64,000 nucleotides of DNA from NCBI GenBank assembly GCA_958299035.1, contig CATQJL010000316.1:25025676-25089675 (forward strand), written 5' to 3'. The stretch's first letter is position 1. Each line of letters starts with the position of its first letter. Source of the stretch: Cylicocyclus nassatus. Its lineage: Eukaryota > Nematoda > Chromadorea > Rhabditida > Strongylidae. A model generated the notes under the pieces. That model did not search any database. It saw nothing but the letters and a program-made list of their open reading frames with translations, and was not told where the DNA came from. Made by a program: the position numbers and the translations under genes. This document shows positions 55,649 to 64,000 of the stretch, piece after piece.

Positions 55649-58173
55649 ACAGTACCAACACTGCCGCCTTGAAATCCTGCGATATAAACGCGTTGTCGCG
55701 CCGAAAATGTCGCATTGCGATAGCTCGCTTGAACCTCAACCAATTGAACTCTAACTTTAATATTTGAAATCAGCGCCATCTGGACAATCTAAGAATGTTT
55801 TCAAAAGTTCCAAAATTTCCTTCATAAAGATCTTTTTTTAGGACCACCGGCGGTATAAACGCATTGCCGCGTTGGTATCGCCGCGCCCCTATAACTTTCT
55901 TCAGCCGAAACATATGCGATTCTAGTTCGAATGTTTGGAACCAGCATCTCCTAAACTACCTAAAAACGTTTTCGAAAATTCCAGAATCTTGCTTACAAGT
56001 TTTTTTGGCTCCATGCCAGCGGCGATCTAAACTCGATGTTGCGCTCGAAGTGCCGCATTACTGTAACTCGGCTCAAAGTCTGTCAGCTAAAATTCCGATC
56101 AAATATTTGAAATCAGCGCGTTTTTATCTACTTTTGGGTGTGCTCAATTGTTGCAGGATCTTTTGTCTTGGTACTTTTTTGCATTATCGAGCGAAATATA
56201 CGACGATATGAACGCCATGCAACGTCGGAAAAGCCGGATTGGTGTAACTTTCTTCATGATTTCCCCAGCGAATTCTAATGTTGATATTCAGAACAAGCGA
56301 GTTCCAGGCTATCTAAGGATATGCTCAAAGTCTGTAAATTCCCAAATTTTTTTCCCAGGTTCCCAGGAGATTCTGTCGTTTCGTTTTTGGAAACTCATAA
56401 CTTTGCGCTTTCTCAACGGAGTTGCTTCACTGTGATTTTGCTACAAAGATTAAGTCTTTTTCTCTGAAGTTTTCGAAAACATACCACTATTCTCGTAAGA
56501 AACCCGAAAAATCAGGATCTGTCAAACTCGGTTCTATCATTTGATTTTCAGAGAACGAGCATTTTATCTAGCAAAGCCATAAATTCTGATTTTTGTGACT
56601 TTTCAATGGCATAATTCAAAAAATAGCAAATTTTCAACACTTTTCTTAGAAGTTAGAGGTCTGGTAACCAAATTTAGTATTTTGTTTTTCCAACAAAAAA
56701 TTATGCATTTCGATATTCTAGTTGGCAATGTTTTTCCGAATCCGCACTTCAATCCATTTCAAAGCTTCAAGATTTTTGAATCGATTGTCGAAAAATCACG
56801 CCTACTGCCTACTTAGATTTTCTAAGTTACTCTGATTTTCAGCACTGCGAGTCAAAAATCATTGAAATTCACAGATTCCGAGGCTTCAAACTCTTACTGG
56901 TAATTGGAATTCTCAATTTATCATTCATTGGGCAAACTTCAGTAAGTCCGTGTCACAGATCATAGCCGATTTCGTATCCCATAATTACAAATCGATAGAT
57001 GGCCATTAAAGCAGTCAGGTGGCTATACAACTTTTGACAAAAATAACACCAGTTTACTTTTCAGATGTTGCCCAATACTTGAAGAAATATGACAAAGTTT
57101 TGGCAAATTTTCCATTTTTCAACCTAAAGTCAGCGAGATCAAGTTTTGATCTACTGAGAAAAGTAATCAGCATTCGGATAAGAGTGAAATGATTGAATCA
57201 TATTTGCTGGCATTCACAGTATCTTGAAGTTTCCAGTAACCTAGATCATTCTTCGAATAGGTAGACACGCGAAATTTGAACAAGATCGGGTTTCAAAATC
57301 GTAATAAATTCTATTAAGATGTTGAAGTCTCTGTATCCATTTCACTTTCTAATTTTGTCATCGAATTGGTGAGATTTTGATGAAAAATCAATACGATGAG
57401 GTCACTTTGGCCAAGGCCAGAGCAAGCCTGGCTAATTAGGGCACCATGAGGGACCAAAAAAAATCTAGAAAAAAGTTTGGGATTTTTCACACTTTTAGCA
57501 CATCTTCAGATAGCTTGAATCTCGCTTGTTTCGAATATCAAAAATAAAATTTGATAGGGAAATCATGAAGAAAGTTACACTATTTCGGCTTTTCCGACGC
57601 GAAATGGCGTTTACTTCGCCGTCTATATTGCGCGATAACGTAAAAGAGCACTAAGACGGAAGATTCTGCAAAGTTTGTGCAAACCCATAAGTAGATAAAA
57701 GGACGCTGATTTCGATTATTTAATCAAAGTTTTAGTTGGAGGATTTTGAGCCGAGTTACAGTGATGCGGCACATCCAACGCGACTTTGCGTTTAGATCGC
57801 CGCTGGCATGGAGCCAAAAAGGCTTGAAAGCAAGTTTTCAAGATTTTTGAGAGCTTATTTAAGTAACTTTGGGGACGCCGATTCAAAATATCCAAATTAG
57901 AACTCAAAAGATTCAATTTGAAGAAAATTATGGCGGTGCGGCGATACCAACGCGGCGACGCGTTTATATCGCCGAAGGTCCGAAAAAAAGATCTTTAATA
58001 ATGAGACTTCGGAATTTTTAAAAACATTTTTAGATAGTTCAGAAGGTGCTGATTCCAGATATTCAAACCAGAGTTCGATTGGTTGAAGTTGAAGCAAGCT
58101 GTCGCGATGCGGCACTTTCGGCGCGATAGAGCGTTTATATCGTAGGATTTCAAGGCGGCAGTGTTGGTACTGT
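55649..58173. mobile_element. Large foldback element with arms of ~175-bp tandem units
   Basis: Arms 55,649-56,335 and 57,487-58,173 are complementary (mirror positions sum to 113,822 at both ends), with a spacer of about 1.15 kb. Each arm holds about four degenerate tandem units carrying GGCG(A/G)TATAAACGC, then (A/G)TGCCGCATTGCTATAACT. In the left arm the boxes fall at about 55,710, 55,878, 56,051 and 56,232 (spacing 168-181). The spacer's left part (56,370-56,450) recalls mariner subterminal sequence (TCTGTCGTTTCGTTTTTGGA). No transposase. The architecture recalls Drosophila FB elements, whose long arms are also tandemly repetitive. Confidence 0.8.
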
Positions 58174-58429
58174 ACGTGTTATCAGCAGCAAAACAACGTA
58201 AGAGATGTTGCCAGCACATTGTCGCCATCTGTCTATGCAGAAATCTGAAGAACTAAACCTGTATGACTGCCAATGCCGTTTTTTCACAAATCACGAGGGT
58301 ATTGTAATTAATTTTGAAAGTTCTTTATAGAGATAAGAGGAATTAACTTCAACAACAAAAGCTGTGATGATGGGTCGCGATAAATTACCGAAGTGTGGGG
58401 TCGAAAAAAAATAACTTGCACCATACATG

Positions 58430-59175
58430 CATTTGAAGTTTCATGGTCAACGTGTGGAAAAGCTTAACCACTTCAGCATGAAGATTTGGATGAAAAAATG
58501 CCTGCCGTCTTTAGCGTACAGCACCGGCAGTGTCGCTTTTCAAAGCTGCGTTTTAAACGCAATGATGCGCCAGAAGTGCCGCATTGCTATAAATTTTTCA
58601 ACCCCAATCGAGCTCTGGGTTAAGTATTTATAACCAGCGCTGTCTGATGCATCCGATAGTATGTTTGAAAATTGAAAAATTCAAAAGAATTTTCTGGGCC
58701 CTACGGCGTAATAAACGCGATATTGCGTCGTAAGTGCCGCATCCGAACAACTCACAAAACTATTCTTTCTAATTCTCGCTGTTATATTTGGACTCGGCAC
58801 TGATTGCTCTACCCGACGATATATTCAAACTCTAAAAAAGTAAATTTTTTCATGTGCCGCAGAACGCAATAAACGCGCTTTTGCATCGGAAGGCATTATT
58901 ATAACTGCTCTAAAAATTTTCCCACAAAAACCTTGTTTACATATTTGTCATCAGTGTCCATTGAGCTATCGGCCAATGTGTCTGAAAGTCTAAAAATTTC
59001 AATTTTTAGTGAGTTACGCGTTCTAGAATTGGTCCCTCCTTTCGCACATAACGACCTTTAAAGTAATCGTACAATATTCTGAACAGCATATTTGAAATCA
59101 GCTCTTCGCAAGCTATTCAGCGATTGTTAGAAACCTAAAAATCTCAAATTTCTGTTTTCGATTTTATTGGTCCCT
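58430..59175 (+). repeat. Further ~157-bp units outside the foldback
   Basis: At least three to four more degenerate units in plus orientation, with boxes GTGCCGCATTGCTATAA at 58,576, GTGCCGCATCCG at 58,733, AAGGCATTATTATAACTGC near 58,890 and a weaker one near 59,042. They are oriented like the left arm of the foldback, that is, opposite to the adjacent right arm. Confidence 0.65.
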
Positions 59176-59448
59176 CACAGTAGCATAGTTAGCTAGGCTG
59201 GCTCCGGACCTTAGCTGCCGTGACCTATCAGTATCGATTTCTGTTATCAGAATGGGTAAACACAGTACTAGGACTGTATATTGACTTTTACACTCCAAAA
59301 ACAGCACATAGTGGAATTTGGATCTTGAAACATGAACTTCAATTTTTGAAATTGATTGAAATTCAAAAATCACCCAAAATTCTTTTTGGAAATTTGGGAC
59401 TGCAAAAATCAGTAATAATCTTGTCATTTCGATGACCACTATGAAAAG

Positions 59449-60211
59449 CTGGGCTCGGCATGAGGTGGATCAAAAAGAATAACGAAAAATATTGGAACAA
59501 AACGTAAAAACAACTTTGAACAGACAAAAGGACTAAAAATGTCTGTGTTTTCCGAATTAGCGACATGTTGTGTCCGCCGCACGCACCATTGCTGGCTTGG
59601 AGCAGGCTTGCCGCCGCCGTACAAAATACTTGGAGGGCTGACTAGGCGAGGAAGATGGGGTCCACGGTGATTCAAAAACTCAGTTGTAGGGTGATTGATG
59701 TAAAAAAGAGTTATGTTAAACATATGGAAAATTATGTGAAGGGGAGGAAAATTATGAATTTCTTTTTTTACAGCCACCTCGGGTGGCTGTCCAGGTGGCT
59801 GGAAAGCCACCTAACCAAAAAAAGCTTTGCCACGCCTTCAAGTCACATAATCTTTTCGTAATTTTTCGCACGTTGTCCTAACTCCCTATTGTCCATCTGC
59901 ACACCAATTTTGGTGTCATCTCATTTTCTCTTCGCTGTAAACAAGTCGTTTGTTTATTTCGAAGCAAGTTTGAATTCGCGCGCTTAACCGGCGACCCTGT
60001 TGAAACAGGAAGTTTTGGGTTTTTGCAGAATGGGATTGATAAGGCAGAAATGAAAAATTTGTGTCCTCTAGAAAATAAAAGGTAACATGAAGGGAGAAGG
60101 CGATTGTATGTGTAGGGAGGGGGGGGGGGGTCCGCTTAAACGATACTTCCCTTGCTCTTCAATCCAAAAGAATATCCAGCTTGCCCCGTAAGCCACCTGT
60201 GCCGAGCCCTG
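59449..60211. mobile_element. hAT-type element (GGGCTCGGCA ends), third member
   Basis: The left end CTGGGCTCGGCATGAGGTGG is mirrored by the complement CAGGGCTCGGCACAGGTGGC at the right, about 763 bp. No convincing 8-bp duplication, so it may be old or rearranged. The interior shares a block with the 18,178 element (TTTGTTTATTTCGAAG, then GAATTCGCGCGCTTAACCGG). An inner hairpin CAGCCACCTCGGGTGGCTG starts at about 59,771. Twelve G at 60,119-60,130. Confidence 0.75.
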
Positions 60212-61140
60212 TGCTAGCTATGTCAAATTAACGAGGAGATTTGTTTAAGGTCATCATGTGTTTCTTCTAATTTTGTGCTTTACTTATGCACAAGTAGCTT
60301 TGATAGAAAGCGATAGCAAATCGACTACCACTGGTCCTTAATAAGTGTGATTATTGTTAAAGCTATGTGGCCTGGGAATGACCTCACACTGTATCGGTTT
60401 TCATCACTCATAAATTGGCTCCATTATGTGGCTCTGCGATATATGGATGTTAGAAACAAGTTGGTCAACAGTTTCCTCAATTAGGAATACTGAAAAATTC
60501 TAATTTTAATTTACATATGAATGATATATCTGCGATATGGCTATATCCACAATTATTCATTATATTATACATAGCCAGTCGCATTTTTTATTCTATCTTG
60601 GATGGAGTAAATCGCAGTGATGTGCAATCTGCTTATCTTTGATTTCTGAGTGATTACCCGTCGAAAAATGAAACGTTGCCTTATGGCATGGCAGAGGACT
60701 AGCTTAGTCACGGTGGCTAAATGCGTCTGCTATTTCTTAATGGGATTATTGGAACATATTAATATTGAAGATTTTTTCTTGGATCACGAACGGCGTTTCT
60801 GAAAGCTACCTTGAGATTTCGAAGTAATTTGTAACAAAGAAATGCTCCAATTATGATTTTTTGTCTGGAATGATTTGATGACCTTTCTGCGCTATAAAAA
60901 TCTGGCGGATGTGCCCTTAGATTTGTTAATGAGCCGATGGTGAGGAATCAGGTGTGAGATGCCGATAGCAAAAATCACAATTTCTGATTTTTGCTATTGA
61001 AATCTATCAAAATCTTGACGAATTTTATCATTTTTTATCATAACATTTTCTACAGAGATTTTACATATATTGCTAGTATGATTTAAATAAAAAAATAATA
61101 TTTTATAGTTTTTGAGAAGCCTATTCCATTTCTTGACGAG
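60212..61140. other. No gene recognised; perfect hairpin
   Basis: AT-rich unique-looking sequence. At 60,965-60,997 ATAGCAAAAATCA and TGATTTTTGCTAT form a perfect 13-bp stem with a 7-nt loop (CAATTTC). No ORF of note. Confidence 0.6.
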
Positions 61141-61149
61141 TTTTGTCAT

Positions 61150-62152
61150 ATTAGGTCGTTCCGAAAGTAATGTCGCTTGTTCAAATCGACGCCACAGTCT
61201 CGTAGAAGCAGAATTTTCAAGAGCTCTTGGAAGCGTTCGACGCAACATTTCATCTTTTTCTCTAGTGGTTATAATCTCATTGCATAATGTTCATTAAGCT
61301 CTCGAAAAATTACCAAAATCTACGACTCATGATTTTTGCCATAGTCAAATTCGGTTATTTTTCTAAATTTTTGTACTGATTGCACGAAGAAGTGCAAGTA
61401 GTGAACAGATAGAGCAAACCCCATAGGATACGAAACAATTTTTTTCTTTCCCTTCTCGCCCCCTAAAATTTCTAAAACCAATTTTTGATGCTATCAAATT
61501 GCATATTCGGTCAACTAAAACCTCACAGAACGATAACCGGCAAGCAGCTTGGGTGTCATTCGCCGCAGCTTTTTCTCCTCTTTCTACTAGTTGTTCCTTG
61601 TTTCTCATTCACAAAGTTTCTTGGGATAAATGATCATAATTCAGGTTTTCCAAGGCACCCCACGCTGTACCTGGAATTTTCGAAAGTTGCCAATCTGGAG
61701 CGGCAAGTGCTCATTTGCTTTGTAAAAATAGTGTCAAGCCATAATACACTTTTGTAAGTTCAGAATCCAAAGATTTATTGGTGTTTGACGTATTTGTGTC
61801 TGCGACGAGCCTGCTAAAATTCGGTGGTTGCAATAAAAAAATCTATATAAAATTATGACGAGCTACGGAAAGTAGACAAAATGTTGTTTCCCGTAGGGTT
61901 TCCTTTATCCATGCATCAGTCGAGCTCCTTCCGAGTTGTTATAAAAAGTAAGAAAAACTGTGAAACCTGACATTTTCGAAAAGCATGGCATTTGGTAATT
62001 TTTCAATAGCTCATTGATTATTATGCAATAAATTTACAATCATTAAGGGAATGAATTGCTGCATCGAAAGCTGCCAAGATCGCTTGCAAATTTCTGTTCC
62101 ACGAGATGTGGCGTACCTTCAAAAAAGCGACATCACTTTCGGAACGATCTGA
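61150..62152. mobile_element. Mariner-like element (TTAGGTCGTTCCGAAAG ends), second copy
   Basis: The left end TTAGGTCGTTCCGAAAGTAA has TA before it. The right end complement reads TCAGATCGTTCCGAAAGTGA. Shares its interior with 25,627-26,617 (for example AGATAGAGCAAACCCCATAG near 61,408 and the opposing GTAGGGTTTCCTTTATCC at 61,892). No transposase. Confidence 0.88.
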
Positions 62153-62930
62153 TGTTTTCTAGCTGTGATACAACAGCAAAAATTATATTTTTTGATTTTT
62201 GAGAACATAGCTCATTTCAATAATCTTTGCATTATAAATCGCATTTTCTTCCAATTGTCAGCTCGCTTGAGTACAGGTGCATCTGAGCCAATTTGACTGA
62301 AAAAAGTAACGTGATTTTAGGCTATCCAACCTGTATAATTTCAGAAAATACGAAATTTGCACGCGAACATTTCCATTATTTTTAAAATTTTAGAAAACTT
62401 ATGGCGTGTTCAATTATAAAAGGTCAAATATCAGGTTGAAAACCTAAGAATTACAAAATACATATGCATGTTGACTTTTCATTCATAGCTGTGTGGTTCA
62501 CAATACTCGTAAAAACACTCAAGTTTTACATTGATTGATCAGAAATCACAGCTATAATTTTCAATAAAATCAATCACGTTCATGTGATAATAGAGGTATC
62601 GAAATCTCTAGATTTGGAGACTAGTTGCTCATTTTTTCCGGCAGTTTCCAAAATTCGAAATTTCGAAAATTGAGTTCGTGATTTTGCACTGTAGTTTCAG
62701 CGTACAGGCAAAAATGTAAATATTCTTGTTTCAACAAAAAGAGGTGATTCTGACTACGAAAACATGTATTGTACCTGCATTTATTTTATCCACTCGAGTT
62801 GAGTGCATCTGCACCCGGCTGACACAGGCATGCCGAAGGTGCGAAGATATCTAACAACAGTCATACAGATATTGATTAACTTGGAAAAAAAGTGTGTTAT
62901 ACAGTAGTTGCAAAAAGTTGCTAAGACATA
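62153..62930. other. No gene recognised
   Basis: AT-rich spacer between two mariner-like sequences. No repeat boundary or ORF of note was seen. Confidence 0.45.
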
Positions 62931-63290
62931 CTAGGTTGGTGCAAAAGTTCTTTCGCACCAGATTCAAAAATTCATAACTTGTTGAATTCTTAACGAACTT
63001 ACAGAATCTAAATTTTTTTAAAAGGGGAATTCATGCTCTTTGCAACTGTCTTGAACTGTTCTTTAATGTGTACAAATGAAGGAGATAGAAGCTCAAAACC
63101 AAAATCACTCAAAATTTGAATTTTTCGTGTAGGGTCATAAAAATCGCAAACTTGCAACAAAAATGAGCAGTCAGTATTGTAGGCTATTTCACAAGCTCCT
63201 TCCAACAGTGCAAAGCTTGCGCCGATTGAGCGTCTCTGTGAAAAGTTATGAATTCCCTGAAAAATGCCAAAACAAATCAAATTCGCCCTT
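62931..63290. mobile_element. Truncated mariner-like end
   Basis: Starts CTAGGTTGGTGCAAAAGTTC, the same terminus type as the 2.8-kb element. Its interior GTTATGAATTCCCTGAAAAA resembles the centre of the 53.6-kb hairpin element. No matching right end is found before 64,000, so it is truncated or rearranged. Confidence 0.6.
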
Positions 63291-63317
63291 TTGTATTGCC
63301 TCGGAGATCATAAGCAG

Positions 63318-63368
63318 AATTTCCGTGAATGTCGCGGAGTTCCTGGAATATCGCGATTTCACGGAAAT
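63318..63368. repeat. Stem-loop
   Basis: AATTTCCGTGAA and TTCACGGAAATT pair (12 bp), with an inner CGCG/CGCG stem, around a loop of about 15 nt. Just downstream is a run of ten G (63,455-63,464). Confidence 0.65.
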
Positions 63369-64000
63369 TTTGCACGTTGTGTGAGTGGTAATGTACTTTT
63401 CTTTCAGCGATGGTGATACTTATCTCGCCATTATCATACTCTGTAATAAAGAGCGGGGGGGGGGCATTCGACGTTAACAACGGGTGTTTTTGAAGATTTC
63501 TATCTTAATTTTTCCACCTTCGCTTGTTTTCCAGACTGTTTATACTTATGACCCAACCCTTAGTGGTCTATGAGTCATTAACAGGGTCAAGCTCAAGCAC
63601 GGGGTGTGAAATCTGCCACACCAGGGTCGTATTGAAGGATTGGGGAGGAGGGAGGGGGGATCGAAGTGATGGTAGCGATGACATGGTGTTCGTTTATAAT
63701 GTCAGTTGGGCGCATCATGCATAATATTGGCACAATGACGTTTTGGCCTACTATCGCACAGCGAGCATAATGAAAGAGCATCATTTTCGTGATTATCATG
63801 TCAAATAACCTCTGTGAAGCAAGTTTTAGCTAGTTCCGAGGTCTCCAAATGTTGGGCCACTCAGTGAGATGGTCATTTTCAAACATGTTGTTTTTGTTCC
63901 AGATAAGTTAGGCACTTTTTTTGCAATTTAGGCAAAAAATACTATTTCTCTGCTCACATTGGGAATCCCGCTTCAAATTTCCCAAACTAAGGAATTAAAG
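63369..64000. other. No gene recognised
   Basis: Mixed composition with a purine-rich stretch near 63,640-63,665. Short opposing ORFs at 63,524-63,799 have no family signature. Confidence 0.45.

Overview
This is eukaryotic, AT-rich, transposon-saturated, almost gene-free DNA, most likely from a nematode. The reasons are Tc1-type transposon ends (CAGTGCTGGCCA), many short Tc1/mariner elements with TTAGGTTGG- or TTAGGTCG-type ends on TA target sites, long G/C homopolymer tracts, TTTTCAG-style splice acceptors and a CR1/Jockey-like LINE. The species cannot be named from the sequence. There is no sign of bacterial gene organisation, and I found no tRNA, rRNA, spliced-leader or CRISPR locus.

The dominant structure is a giant inverted repeat (palindrome) covering about 21,645-52,759. 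Its left arm is about 21,645-37,527 and its right arm about 38,438-52,759. They are separated by a spacer of about 0.9 kb that holds the reverse-transcriptase core of a dead LINE on the minus strand. The LINE 3' half lies in both arms, so the two LINE copies face each other. By eye the inner arms are about 99% identical, the middle about 98%, and the outermost 3-4 kb about 94-95%. The arms also differ by a 147-bp MITE with a 10-bp target duplication (right arm only), a 1.86-kb segment containing a mariner-like element (left arm only), and several small patches. The left outer breakpoint joins a fragment of a mariner-like element to a ~120-bp tandem array. The intact element sits at the right boundary.

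Left flank (1-21,644): a set of non-autonomous, hairpin-forming elements (mariner-like at 2.8-3.9 kb, Tc1-like at 4.6-6.0 kb, TIR elements at 8.8, 12.6, 13.2 and 19.3 kb, hAT-type at 16.8 and 18.2 kb). It also holds three members of a foldback family with a shared terminal box (1.7, 10.2 and 19.8 kb; a fourth lies inside the palindrome) and a 520-bp tandem repeat at 6.3-7.5 kb.

Right flank (52,760-64,000): two fully self-complementary mariner-type hairpins (52.4 and 53.6 kb), a TIR element at 54.7 kb, and a large foldback whose arms are built of degenerate ~175-bp tandem units (55.6-58.2 kb, with more units to 59.2 kb). It also holds a hAT-type element (59.4-60.2 kb), a mariner-like element at 61.1-62.2 kb that is kin to the one in the left-arm-only segment, and a truncated mariner end at 62.9 kb.

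No host gene can be called with confidence. The best coding candidates lie in the palindrome and are therefore present twice: a short coiled-coil exon (29.4 kb / 46.6 kb), a 111-residue ORF (30.0 kb / 46.0 kb) and a frame-conserved short ORF (23.6 kb / 50.8 kb). No transposase gene is visible, so every DNA element here would depend on enzymes encoded elsewhere.
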